A model generated the notes under the pieces. That model made no database searches, had not been told where the DNA came from, and was given only the letters and a program-made list of their open reading frames with translations. This document shows positions 20,307-29,311 of a stretch of 64,000 nt of DNA, in pieces. This DNA comes from Clostridium beijerinckii. Its GTDB lineage: Bacteria; Bacillota; Clostridia; Clostridiales; Clostridiaceae. Location: positions 12,501 to 76,500 of the forward strand of contig NZ_CP073653.1 of assembly GCF_018223745.1 (NCBI RefSeq), given 5' to 3'. Within the stretch, counting starts at the first letter, position 1, and every line of letters begins with the position of its first letter. Made by a program: the position numbers and the translations under genes.

Positions 20307-21902
20307 TTATTTATTAGAATTAGAAAATTCTAAGTATTCATCAAATGTCATAGTTCTATCAACTATAGAACCATCATCCTTAATATCTATGATTCTATTT
20401 GCTATAGTTTGAACGAACTGATGGTCATGAGAAGCAAATAATATATTACTATTATAATCTTTCAAACCATTATTTACAGCTGTAATTGATTCAAGGTCAA
20501 GGTGATTCGTAGGTTGATCTAACATTAATACATTAGCATTAGAAAGCATCATTTTAGACAACATACATCTAACTTTTTCTCCTCCTGATAATACATTGGC
20601 TTCTTTTAATGCTTCCTCACCAGAGAATAACATTCTGCCTAGGAATCCTCTGATATAGCTTTCAGATTTTTCCTCTGAATATTGTCTAAGCCAATCTACT
20701 AAAGAAAGATTGCAATCGTCAAAGTATTTTGAGTTATCAGCTGGGAAGTAAGCATTAGTTATAGTTATTCCCCATTTATATTCACCGCTATCTGGTTCCA
20801 TTTCTCCAGATAATATTTTGAATAATGTAGTTACGGCTATTTCATTACCAATAAGAGCAATTTTATCACCTTTATTTACTATGAAATTCACGTTATCTAA
20901 TACTTTAACACCATCTACTGTTTTTGATAAATCTTTAACCATTAAGATATCATTACCAACTTCTCTTTCAGGTTTAAAACCTACAAATGGATATTTTCTA
21001 CTTGATGGTTGAATATCATCTAAAGTAATTTTATCCAAAAGTTTTTTACGAGAAGTAGCCTGCTTAGATTTAGAAGCATTAGCACTAAATCTTGCAATAA
21101 AGTCCTGTAATTCCTTAATCTTTTCTTCCTTTTTCTTGTTTTGATCTTTTGACATTTGAAGAGCTAATTGACTTGATTCATACCAGAAGTCATAGTTACC
21201 TACATAAATTTTTATCTTTCCAAAGTCAACGTCAGCCATTTGAGTACAAACTGAATTTAAGAAGTGTCTATCATGCGATACAACTATAACAGTTCCATCA
21301 AAGTTACCTAAAAAGTCTTCTAACCAGTTTACAGCCTTTAAATCAAGACCGTTAGTAGGTTCGTCTAGAATTAGTATTCCAGGATTACCAAATAAGGCTT
21401 GAGCTAAAAGAACTTTAATTTTTTCTCCACCAGTCAATTCTGATACATTTTTAAAGTGAAGATCAGTTCCTATACCTAGTCCTTGTAAAAGCGAAGATGC
21501 TTCAGATTCTGCTTCCCAACCATTAAGTTCAGCAAATTCACCTTCTAATTCAGATGCTTTAATTCCATCTTCATCAGAAAAGTCAGGTTTAGCATAAATT
21601 TCATCTTTTTCCTTCATTATTTGGTATAGTCTTTCATTCCCCATTATTACAGTTTCTAGGACTTGAAAATTATCATACTTATAATGATCTTGCTTCAAGA
21701 CAGACATTCTTGTGTTAGGAGCAATTATAACTTCACCAGTATTAGGTTCTACCTCACCTGATAATATTTTTAAGAATGTACTCTTTCCAGCGCCATTAGC
21801 ACCAATAACTCCATAACAATTTCCTGGAGTGAATTTAAGGTTGACATCTTCAAAAAGCTTACGTCCACCAAATCTCAAACTAACATTTGATACGTTTATC
21901 AA
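20307..21902 (-). CDS. ABC-F family ATPase (YbiT/YkpA-like) with degenerate second Walker A
   Basis: A 531-residue soluble tandem ATPase of the ABC-F class, which acts on ribosomes, not on transport. NBD1 is canonical: Walker A GANGAGKST (about residues 34-42), signature LTGGEK and Walker B ILILDEPTNGLD. NBD2 has the signature LSGGEKVR and Walker B VLMLDQPTNHLD, but its Walker A reads GNEIAVTT, without the nucleotide-binding Lys. The linker (about residues 245-300) is rich in Lys. The start is TTG with GAGGTCG about 9 bases upstream. A 14-bp inverted repeat lies in its leader (see separate entry). Confidence 0.88.
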   Translation of the reverse strand: MINVSNVSLRFGGRKLFEDVNLKFTPGNCYGVIGANGAGKSTFLKILSGEVEPNTGEVIIAPNTRMSVLKQDHYKYDNFQVLETVIMGNERLYQIMKEKDEIYAKPDFSDEDGIKASELEGEFAELNGWEAESEASSLLQGLGIGTDLHFKNVSELTGGEKIKVLLAQALFGNPGILILDEPTNGLDLKAVNWLEDFLGNFDGTVIVVSHDRHFLNSVCTQMADVDFGKIKIYVGNYDFWYESSQLALQMSKDQNKKKEEKIKELQDFIARFSANASKSKQATSRKKLLDKITLDDIQPSSRKYPFVGFKPEREVGNDILMVKDLSKTVDGVKVLDNVNFIVNKGDKIALIGNEIAVTTLFKILSGEMEPDSGEYKWGITITNAYFPADNSKYFDDCNLSLVDWLRQYSEEKSESYIRGFLGRMLFSGEEALKEANVLSGGEKVRCMLSKMMLSNANVLMLDQPTNHLDLESITAVNNGLKDYNSNILFASHDHQFVQTIANRIIDIKDDGSIVDRTMTFDEYLEFSNSNK

Positions 21903-21936
21903 TATATTTCGACCTCATTTCTTCTTAATTATAATA

Positions 21937-22019
21937 ATGCACAATTAGGGAAAAAATCCTTTTTATCGTTAAAATATGTTATCATAAATTAATTTGGAAT
22001 TTCATCCTTAATTGTGCAT
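21937..22019 (-). repeat. Inverted repeat in the leader of the ABC-F gene
   Basis: ATGCACAATTAGGG (21937-21950) and the complement of ATGCACAATTAAGG (22006-22019) match at 13 of 14 bases across a 55-base loop. It lies 35 bases upstream of the TTG start on the minus strand and could fold in the mRNA or be bound as spaced operator halves. Confidence 0.5.
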
Positions 22020-22134
22020 CGTATAAATAGTTTAACTACATGTTGCTTATTATATCATATAATTAATGATTTTTGCATTTTTAAGTATTTCTATAATTTT
22101 AAATTTTTGTATTATTACTTAATTAAAATTAATG

Positions 22135-22728
22135 TTATTTATAATTTTTGGTACTCCCAAAACATTCATCTATTATTTTTTCACTCATACGTCTATAAAG
22201 ATTACTCATGCTAACATATGCGCATATAAGCAGAAATTTTTCTTCATAGTCTCCTAAAGAATTATCTTCATTACTTATTAGATTTGTAATATTATCATAA
22301 ATTTTAGTTGAGGAAGATTTTAAATCATCTAAGTTTGAATCATATATATCAAGAAAGGATTGGTATATATCATGTAATGGATATTCTTCTTCTTTTTCAA
22401 AAGCAATAATTATGGGGCTCAAGATAGTTTTTATATCTGTAAGGGACAGTGCACCTTTTAAATTGTAAATTAACCCCATTAAAATAAGATGACTTTTAGT
22501 ATACTTCTTATTTTTAATTTTCATTAAAAGATTACCTTTGGCGTAGTTATTAATCATAGTTTTAGTAAGAACTTTGTCATCATCATTTCTTTTAGTGTAG
22601 CTTAATTTACTTTCAAATAGCTGCATTACTTGATCCATATATAAATCAATTTCAGGAAAATCATTTAAGTTAATGTTATTAGATGATTTTTGTGAATTTA
22701 TATATGCATCAATATTAAAGTTATTCAT
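22135..22728 (-). CDS. DUF1836 domain protein
   Basis: A 197-residue protein. The DUF1836 core covers about residues 25-130, with the typical run IDLYMDQVMQLFESKL, then LTKTMINNYAKGNLL and KKYTKSHLILMGLIY. The fold of that run is reminiscent of a MerR-like DNA-binding segment, but no function is established. GAGGAGTG lies 8 bases before the ATG. It is transcribed in the same direction as the ABC-F gene but 230 bases upstream of it. Confidence 0.8.
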   Translation of the reverse strand: MNNFNIDAYINSQKSSNNINLNDFPEIDLYMDQVMQLFESKLSYTKRNDDDKVLTKTMINNYAKGNLLMKIKNKKYTKSHLILMGLIYNLKGALSLTDIKTILSPIIIAFEKEEEYPLHDIYQSFLDIYDSNLDDLKSSSTKIYDNITNLISNEDNSLGDYEEKFLLICAYVSMSNLYRRMSEKIIDECFGSTKNYK

Positions 22729-22949
22729 ATAATTTCACTCCTCACATAGTAATAGAAACTATGTCATTATTATAAATTTAATATTATCGAAAAGAAGTAG
22801 ATAATTCAAGCATTTATGGGTAAAATACTATTTAATAAATAGAAAATAAACAAAAATGGGGTTGCAATATAAAAAAAAATATGAAATAATTCTAATATAG
22901 CAACATGTAGTTATTAAAACTACGTGGGAATAAATGGGAGGGTAAAAGA

Positions 22950-23597
22950 ATGGAGAAATATTTAAGAGAACCTATTAATGGATTAACTCATTTTATTGGA
23001 GCAGTTCTATCATTATTTGCATTAATAGCAATGCTAGTAAAGGTATATACAAGGGGAAGTTCTACAATAACATTTGTATCAGTTTTATTTTTCGGGATAA
23101 GTATGATTTTATTATATAGCGCATCAGCAACATATCATTCAGTAATAGCAAATGATAAAGTAATAAAAATTCTAAAACGATTGGATCATTCTATGATATT
23201 TATATTAATAGCAGGGTCATATGCACCATTTTGCCTAGTGGCGTTAAATGGAAAGGTAGGAATAAATCTATTTCTAGCAGTAACAATATGTGCAGTAATC
23301 GGAATTGCATTTAAATTATGTTGGGTAACTTGTCCTAGATGGCTCAGCAGTAGCATGTATATAGGAATTGGGTGGTTTGCAGTATTTGCCATATATCCAA
23401 TGTCTCAAGTTTTATCTTCATTTGGACTATCATGGTTAGTTCTTGGAGGAATAATGTATACAATAGGTGGAATAATATACGCATTAAAATCAGATAAAAT
23501 AAAAGTATGGCTCTTTGGAAGACATGAAATATTTCATATATTTATTATGTTGGGAACCCTTTGTCATTTTATTTGTGTATTTGTATATATAATTTAA
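22950..23597 (+). CDS. trhA: PAQR-family membrane protein, TrhA (hemolysin III)
   Basis: A 215-residue seven-helix membrane protein. The metal-site motifs of the PAQR/hemolysin III family are present: SATYHS (about residues 56-61), LDHSMIFILIAGSYAP (about residues 78-93) and GRHEIFHIFIMLGTLCHF near the C-terminus. B. subtilis and E. coli homologues influence membrane fluidity; a haemolytic role is historical. GGGAGGG lies 6-8 bases before the ATG. It is monocistronic, followed by a strong terminator. Confidence 0.9.
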   Translation: MEKYLREPINGLTHFIGAVLSLFALIAMLVKVYTRGSSTITFVSVLFFGISMILLYSASATYHSVIANDKVIKILKRLDHSMIFILIAGSYAPFCLVALNGKVGINLFLAVTICAVIGIAFKLCWVTCPRWLSSSMYIGIGWFAVFAIYPMSQVLSSFGLSWLVLGGIMYTIGGIIYALKSDKIKVWLFGRHEIFHIFIMLGTLCHFICVFVYII

Positions 23598-23638
23598 ATC
23601 AGAATTTTAAGTTGCATTAATCTAGTAGATTATATAGG

Positions 23639-23697
23639 GGATAAAAGAAATACTTATTTTAAATAAATTTAGTATTCCTTTTATCCTTATTTTTTTA
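23639..23697 (+). terminator. Terminator of trhA
   Basis: Stem GGATAAAAG-AATACT / AGTATT-CTTTTATCC (23639-23654 with 23671-23686, one mismatch), then TTATTTTTTT. Confidence 0.85.
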
Positions 23698-23826
23698 TAA
23701 AAACATAATTACATTTATATGGAACTAGATTGTTTTATTATAAAACATCTTTTAAAACTTGATAAGATATATTAGGTATAGTAAGATAAATTATAAAGAA
23801 TAAATAGACTTTAAGGGGATGGAAAA

Positions 23827-24630
23827 ATGGGCTTTCGTCAAAGGTTAAAAGATGCTAGTAGAATAGTAGTAAAGGTTGGATCATCAACATTAACTTATGA
23901 TAATGGAAATATTAATTTAAGTAGAATTGAAAAGCTAACGCGCGTATTATCTGATGTAGTTAATTCAGGTAAGCAGGTTACGCTTGTTACATCAGGTGCA
24001 GTTGCTGTTGGTGTTAATAAATTAAAATTGAAAGAAAAGCCCGAAAGTATAAGAGAAAAGCAAGCAGTAGCAGCAGTTGGACAATGCGAACTAATGCATA
24101 TATATAGTAAATTTTTTGGAGAATATAGCCATGTGGTTGGGCAAGTGTTACTCACAAGAGATGTAGTAGAAGATGATCATATTAGGGAAAATGTATGCAA
24201 TACATTTGAAACTTTATTAGATAATAAGATAATTCCTATAGTAAATGAGAATGATACAGTTTCAATAGATGAGATTGAGAATATAGTTAGATTTGGTGAT
24301 AATGATAATCTATCGGCAATAGTTGCATCATTAATTAACGCAGATTTGTTAATAATTTTATCTGATATAGATGGGTTCTATGATTCAGACCCAAGGAATA
24401 ATGAGAGTGCAAAATTACTAAATGAAGTTAGAGAAATAACTCCTGAGTTAGAAGAGTGCGCTGGAGGTGCAGGATCAAATCTAGGAACTGGTGGAATGAT
24501 CACAAAATTATCAGCAGCTAAGACATCCACAAAAGCAGGAGTAGATATGATTTTAGCGAATGGAAGTGAACCAGATATAATAATAGATATTTTGAATGGT
24601 GAAGAAATAGGAACTTTATTTGTATCGTAG
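23827..24630 (+). CDS. proB: Glutamate 5-kinase
   Basis: A 267-residue cytoplasmic kinase that makes glutamyl-5-phosphate, the first step of proline synthesis. The amino-acid kinase fold is clear: VVKVGSSTLT (residues 14-23), LVTSGAVAVGV, NENDTVS, FGDNDNLSAIVA and LSDIDGFYDSDPR. The C-terminal PUA domain of longer ProB proteins is absent, as is common in clostridia, where feedback control may differ. AAGGGGAT precedes the ATG. proA starts 25 bases downstream, forming the proBA operon. Confidence 0.95.
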   Translation: MGFRQRLKDASRIVVKVGSSTLTYDNGNINLSRIEKLTRVLSDVVNSGKQVTLVTSGAVAVGVNKLKLKEKPESIREKQAVAAVGQCELMHIYSKFFGEYSHVVGQVLLTRDVVEDDHIRENVCNTFETLLDNKIIPIVNENDTVSIDEIENIVRFGDNDNLSAIVASLINADLLIILSDIDGFYDSDPRNNESAKLLNEVREITPELEECAGGAGSNLGTGGMITKLSAAKTSTKAGVDMILANGSEPDIIIDILNGEEIGTLFVS

Positions 24631-24655
24631 GTAAAATAAGAAATGGGGGCTAAAA

Positions 24656-25900
24656 ATGAGTGAGTTAATAATTAAAGGACAAAATGCTAAAAATGCTTCT
24701 TATGATCTTGGTATTGCATCAACAAAGCAAAAAGATGATGCACTTATGATTATGGCAGAGGAATTGATAAAGGCAAAAGGAGACATAATATCAGCTAATC
24801 AAGTGGATTTAGATATAGCAGTATCAAAAGGTACTTCAAAAGCTATGTTAGATAGATTAGCTCTTACAGATGAAAGAATAGAAAGCATGGCAGCAGGGCT
24901 TAAAGATGTCATAAAACTTCAAGATCCAATAGGTGAGGTAATATCTATGTGGCAAAGACCTAATGGATTACAAATAGGTAAGAAGAGAGTACCGTTAGGA
25001 GTTATTGGAATAATTTATGAAGCAAGGCCTAATGTAACTTGTGATGCAGCAGGGCTTTGTATAAAGACTGGAAATGCTGTTATTCTAAGAGGCGGAAGTG
25101 AAGCTATTAATTCTAATAAAGCTATAGTTAAGGCATTAACAAAAGGAATTGAAAGATCTGGTTTGCCTAAGGATTCAGTACAGCTAGTAGAAGATACAAG
25201 TAGAGAAGTTGCAACTGAAATGATGAGGTTAAATGAGTTTATAGATGTTCTTATTCCAAGAGGTGGAGCAGGATTAATTCAAGCTGTTCTTAAAAATGCT
25301 ACTGTTCCAGTTATAGAAACAGGAACAGGCAATTGTCATATATATGTAGATAGAGACTGCGATTTTGAAATGGCAAAAAACATTGTTATTAATGCAAAAG
25401 CATCAAGACCTTCTGTTTGTAATGCAGCTGAAAAGTTACTTATAAATGAAAAGATAGTGGAGGACTTTTTGCCGATAGTGGTTAATGCCTTAAGAGAAAA
25501 CGGCGTTGCTGTTAAAGGTGATGAAGTATCACAATCTATAATTAACGACATTGAGAAAGCTGCTGAAGAGGATTGGGGAAAAGAATATTTAGATTATATA
25601 ATTGCCGTAAAAGTAGTTAAAGATGTAGATGAAGCAATTTCGCATATAAATAAATATGGAACAGGGCATTCGGAAGCAATTATTACAGAGAGCTATAAAA
25701 ATTCACAAAAGTTTTTACAAAGAGTTGATGCAGCAGCTGTATATGTTAACGCGTCAACAAGATTTACAGATGGTTCAGAGTTTGGTTTTGGTGCAGAAAT
25801 AGGAATAAGCACTCAAAAGTTACATGCCAGAGGTCCAATGGGACTTAAAGAATTAACAACAATCAAATATATCATTTATGGAAATGGCCAAATAAGATAA
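24656..25900 (+). CDS. proA: Glutamate-5-semialdehyde dehydrogenase
   Basis: A 414-residue NADPH-dependent enzyme that reduces glutamyl-5-phosphate to the semialdehyde for proline synthesis. The catalytic Cys lies in [11 protein letters not shown] (about residue 251). Family segments [32 protein letters not shown] and ETGTGNCH are all intact, as is the C-terminal [24 protein letters not shown] sits 6 bases before the ATG. It is the second gene of proBA and is followed by a hairpin terminator. Confidence 0.96.
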   Translation: MSELIIKGQNAKNASYDLGIASTKQKDDALMIMAEELIKAKGDIISANQVDLDIAVSKGTSKAMLDRLALTDERIESMAAGLKDVIKLQDPIGEVISMWQRPNGLQIGKKRVPLGVIGIIYEARPNVTCDAAGLCIKTGNAVILRGGSEAINSNKAIVKALTKGIERSGLPKDSVQLVEDTSREVATEMMRLNEFIDVLIPRGGAGLIQAVLKNATVPVIETGTGNCHIYVDRDCDFEMAKNIVINAKASRPSVCNAAEKLLINEKIVEDFLPIVVNALRENGVAVKGDEVSQSIINDIEKAAEEDWGKEYLDYIIAVKVVKDVDEAISHINKYGTGHSEAIITESYKNSQKFLQRVDAAAVYVNASTRFTDGSEFGFGAEIGISTQKLHARGPMGLKELTTIKYIIYGNGQIR

Positions 25901-25907
25901 TACAGAG

Positions 25908-25950
25908 AATATAAAGGATATTATTGCATGATATTCTTTATATTCTTATA
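25908..25950 (+). terminator. Terminator-like hairpin after proA
   Basis: Stem GAATATAAAGGATAT / ATATTCTTTATATTC (25908-25922 with 25931-25945, one G-U), then TTATATATT. Confidence 0.6.
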
Positions 25951-26174
25951 TATTATAATAATTAAAGATACTAAATTAATATTTTCATGAATAAATCAAC
26001 ATAATTAAGTATTGCCAAGGAAATAATCTTAAAATATATAAAGTGTGTTGTAATAATATGTAAATATTTATATGATAAAATAATAATATTAAATAGACTT
26101 TATAACTATAAAAAAGTATAGTATAATCCAATGTGAAAACGTATCAAATGGATCTAAAAAGGGGGATGACAATT

Positions 26175-26534
26175 GTGAAAATAGCATTAATAGCACATGA
26201 CAAAAAGAAGGAAGATATTATTGAATTTTCAAAGAAGTATAAGGATGTACTAGCTAAATATGAGCTAGTTGCTACAGGAACAACTGGAACGAAGATATCA
26301 GAAGCAACAGGTCTTGAAGTTAAGAGATATTTATCTGGTCCATATGGAGGAGATCAACAATTAGGTGGTCGTATTGCAGAAGGAAAGATTGATCTAGTAA
26401 TATTTTTTACAGATCCATTGACAGCGCAACCTCATGAACCAGATGTATCAGCATTGCTTAGAGTTTGTAATGTACATAATGTAGCTGTTGTTACTAATAT
26501 AAAAACAGCAGAACTTATAATTAAACAATTTTAA
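26175..26534 (+). CDS. mgsA: Methylglyoxal synthase
   Basis: A 119-residue enzyme that converts dihydroxyacetone phosphate to methylglyoxal, a bypass that relieves phosphate-limited glycolysis. Motifs: ALIAHDKKK (residues 4-12), [25 protein letters not shown] (catalytic Asp in GGDQQ), [14 protein letters not shown] and RVCNVHNV. The GTG at 26175 is chosen because it gives the family N-terminus and lies 9 bases after GGGGG. The frame extends 14 codons upstream without support, and the ATG at 26166 overlaps the ribosome site. Confidence 0.95.
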   Translation: MKIALIAHDKKKEDIIEFSKKYKDVLAKYELVATGTTGTKISEATGLEVKRYLSGPYGGDQQLGGRIAEGKIDLVIFFTDPLTAQPHEPDVSALLRVCNVHNVAVVTNIKTAELIIKQF

Positions 26535-26572
26535 ATTATGGACAAACCAGTTAAAATCATATATACAAAAAC

Positions 26573-26605
26573 AAAATGTACTTATCAAATGATAAGTACA
26601 TTTTT
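26573..26605 (+). terminator. Terminator of mgsA
   Basis: A perfect 14-bp stem AAAATGTACTTATC / GATAAGTACATTTT with loop AAAT, ending in TTTTT. Confidence 0.88.
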
Positions 26606-26827
26606 AGAAAAAGTAGTGTTAAATTTGAGATAGGTCAATTCAGAATTAACTGTAACTGCCTAAATTTTCTGAATATTTTATTAATTATATGATAACATAA
26701 ATTATATAAATTTGCAATTAGCAATCATTTGTGTATAAATGGAGTATGAACATGATTATAATTCTAAGGTAATAGCAAGGAAATATAGCTTGTAAACTAA
26801 TAGAATATCTTAAAAGGAAGGATTATA

Positions 26828-27607
26828 ATGACTGATTTAAACAGATATACATTAATAACTGGTGGTAGTGACGGAATTGGATTTGAGTTAGCAAAAATCT
26901 ATGCCAAAAATAAAGATAATTTAATTATTATAGCAAAAGACGAAATTAAGCTAAGGAATACTAAAAGTAGGCTTGAAGATCAATATGGAGTAATTGTGGA
27001 AATAATTCAATGTGACCTATCTGTGGATAAAGGTTATAAAAAGATAATAGAAGTTGTGGAAGAAAAGAATTTAATTGTGGATAATTTAATAAATAATGTA
27101 GGCATAGGTTGCTTTGGTTTTTTTCATGATTTAGAAGAGGGACTTGAAGAAAAGATAATAAATATAAATATTACCGCATTGACTATGCTTACAAAGTACT
27201 TTTCTAAAAAGATGGTTGAGAGAAGACATGGAGGCATTTTAAATGTGGCATCAACAGCAGCATTTATTGGTGGTCCTAAAATGTCTATATATTATTCAAG
27301 CAAGGCATATGTTTTATCATTAACAGAAGCAATACATGATGAGTTGAAAGATTTGGGAATCAGGGTAAGTTGCCTTTGCCCTGGGCCTGTAAGGACATCA
27401 TTTCAAGAGAAGGCTGGTATAAAAAAATCACAAAGATCTAAAAGATATTTAATGAATGCTAGTGATATAGCAAAATGTGCTTACAGAGAATTTTCAATGG
27501 GCAAGACAATAATTATTCCAGGATATAAAAATAAGCTGTTGATTTTAGGAAATAAATTAATCCCTAGAGCGTTAGGAAGAAAAATTATATTAAAGAATAA
27601 TAGTTAG
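26828..27607 (+). CDS. Short-chain dehydrogenase/reductase
   Basis: A 259-residue classical SDR. The cofactor motif TGGSDGIGFELA is at about residues 11-22, the structural NNVG is at about 89-92, and the active site is Ser in VASTAAF with YYSSK (Tyr-x-x-x-Lys) at about 156-160. No hydrophobic leader is present. The substrate is unknown; the closest-looking family members act on fatty acyl or keto compounds. AAGGAAGG lies 7-8 bases before the ATG. A single gene with its own terminator overlapping the stop. Confidence 0.87.
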   Translation: MTDLNRYTLITGGSDGIGFELAKIYAKNKDNLIIIAKDEIKLRNTKSRLEDQYGVIVEIIQCDLSVDKGYKKIIEVVEEKNLIVDNLINNVGIGCFGFFHDLEEGLEEKIININITALTMLTKYFSKKMVERRHGGILNVASTAAFIGGPKMSIYYSSKAYVLSLTEAIHDELKDLGIRVSCLCPGPVRTSFQEKAGIKKSQRSKRYLMNASDIAKCAYREFSMGKTIIIPGYKNKLLILGNKLIPRALGRKIILKNNS

Positions 27608-27637
27608 TATTTATATTAGCTATTATTCTTTTTTTTA
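27593..27637 (+). terminator. Terminator of the SDR gene
   Basis: AAGAATAATAGTTA pairs with TAGCTATTATTCTT (27593-27630, one bulged base) and is followed by about eight T. The hairpin's left arm includes the stop codon. Confidence 0.8.
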
Positions 27638-27956
27638 TATAAATATGCATGCATTATATCGATTTAAATATAGCATTATCATAATAAATATTTAGTTACT
27701 TAATTGGGATACATATTTTAATTCACATATAATTAAGGATTAACATACAAAAGTAATTATTTGAATTAATGGTATATTTATATCTGAAATAAAAAGAATA
27801 TGAATAAAAATTCAAATAAGTGTATTTTTATGCTTTATATAATCTTATTTTTATGATAAGATTTATATATTGAATAAATTAAAGATAAATAAGCAATAGA
27901 CAATAAGTAATAAATAAAAATAATTATATTAAATATTAAACTATCCTTAAATTATC

Positions 27957-27985
27957 TTGACACAGGATTATCTATCAACTAGAAT
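27957..27985 (+). promoter_or_regulatory. Promoter of the carAB operon
   Basis: TTGACA (27957-27962), a 17-bp spacer and TAGAAT (27980-27985). It is placed about 25-30 bases before the PyrR-binding leader. Between the SDR terminator and this promoter (27638-27956) I see only A/T-rich sequence with no gene. Confidence 0.75.
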
Positions 27986-28012
27986 AGTTAGAAAGAGAAA
28001 TTTTAAAAGTTA

Positions 28013-28184
28013 AGATACACTTTAACTTGGTCCTGTGAGGCCAAAAAGGGAAGCATGACTATGATATTTGAAAGCTGAATGAAAAATTTCATAGCTTATT
28101 TTTTGAATTCAAATATTTGTATGGTATATCACAGGATAGTGAAGAGATCAGGTTTTCTGAAATCTCTTTATTATCCTTTTGTTT
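28013..28184 (+). promoter_or_regulatory. PyrR-dependent attenuator of carAB
   Basis: Three mutually exclusive parts are visible. The PyrR-binding hairpin has stem TTGG/CCAA around loop TCCTGTGAGG (28031-28040), flanked by TTTAA and AAAGG as in known PyrR sites. The antiterminator pairs TCCTGTGA (28031-28038) with TCACAGGA (28129-28136), eight perfect bases. The terminator (28134-28184) pairs GGATA/TATCC and AAGAGAT/ATCTCTT around CAG-GTTTT-CTG and ends in TTTTGTTTT. TCACAGGATA is shared by antiterminator and terminator. By the known mechanism, PyrR with UMP favours termination. pyrR itself is not in the window. Confidence 0.88.
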
Positions 28185-28247
28185 TATATTAAACAAAGAT
28201 TCATAAGGTGTAGTTTTAGCAAAAATATATTTGTAGGAGGCTTAAGT

Positions 28248-29297
28248 ATGAAAGCAAAGCTTATATTAGAAAACGGCATGATTTTTGAAGGAAAAGCTTT
28301 TGGATATCTAAAAGAAAGCGTCGGAGAAGTAGTATTTACAACTGGAATGACAGGTTATCAAGAAGTACTTACTGATCCATCTTATTACGGACAAATAGTA
28401 ACGATGACTTACCCTTTAATAGGGAATTATGGGATAAACCTTGAAGATATGGAGTCTGATTCAATAAAAGTAAGGGGTTTTATTGTTAGAGAAAAATGTA
28501 ATATGCCAAGTAACTTTAGATGTGAATTAGAACTTGAAGATTTTTTAAAACAAGGAAAAGTTATTGGCTTGGAAGGAATAGATACAAGAGCTTTAACTAA
28601 GGTTTTAAGAAATAGTGGTACTATGAGAGGTCTTATAGCACTAGAAGATGTTGACGATGAATATGTGAAAGAAAAAATAGCAGGATTTTCTACTAAGGAA
28701 GCTGTAAAGACTGTTACAACAAATAAGTCTTATGTGGTTGAAGGAACAGGAAAACATATTGCGGTTATGGATTTCGGTATAAAGACTAATATAATAAGGA
28801 ATTTCAAAAAGAGAGGCTGCAAATTAACTATATTCCCAGCAACAGCAACAGCAGAAGAAGTTTTAAATATTAACCCGGACTTAATATTTTTATCTAATGG
28901 ACCTGGGGATCCAGAAGATTTAGATTTTGCCATAGAAAATATTAAAAAATTAGTTGGAAAGAAACCAATAACAGGTATTTGCTTAGGGCATCAATTATTG
29001 GGATTAGCGTTAGGTGGTAAAACTACTAAATTGAAGTTTGGACATAGAGGATGCAACCATCCTGTTAAAGATTTAGAAGCTAATATTGTGCATATAACTT
29101 CGCAAAATCATGGGTATGTAGTAGAGAAGTTACCAGATGACATGGAAGTTACTCACGTTAATATAAATGATGGAACTGTAGAAGGAATGAAACATAAGAC
29201 TTTACCAATATACTCAGTTCAATTTCATCCAGAAGCATCAGCAGGTCCAAAAGACAGTGAATATATATTTGATAAGTTCTTAGAATATGCACTATAG
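28248..29297 (+). CDS. carA: Carbamoyl-phosphate synthase small (glutaminase) subunit
   Basis: A 349-residue class I glutamine amidotransferase that supplies ammonia to CarB for pyrimidine and arginine synthesis. The catalytic Cys is in [12 protein letters not shown] (about residue 243), and the His/Glu pair is in [11 protein letters not shown]. The N-terminal CPSase domain begins [17 protein letters not shown]. The start at 28248 has TAGGAGG 6 bases upstream; the longer frame would begin inside the attenuator. carB follows after 14 bases. PyrR control suggests the pyrimidine role dominates. Confidence 0.96.
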   Translation: MKAKLILENGMIFEGKAFGYLKESVGEVVFTTGMTGYQEVLTDPSYYGQIVTMTYPLIGNYGINLEDMESDSIKVRGFIVREKCNMPSNFRCELELEDFLKQGKVIGLEGIDTRALTKVLRNSGTMRGLIALEDVDDEYVKEKIAGFSTKEAVKTVTTNKSYVVEGTGKHIAVMDFGIKTNIIRNFKKRGCKLTIFPATATAEEVLNINPDLIFLSNGPGDPEDLDFAIENIKKLVGKKPITGICLGHQLLGLALGGKTTKLKFGHRGCNHPVKDLEANIVHITSQNHGYVVEKLPDDMEVTHVNINDGTVEGMKHKTLPIYSVQFHPEASAGPKDSEYIFDKFLEYAL

Positions 29298-29311
29298 GAG
29301 GTTTTAGTAAA

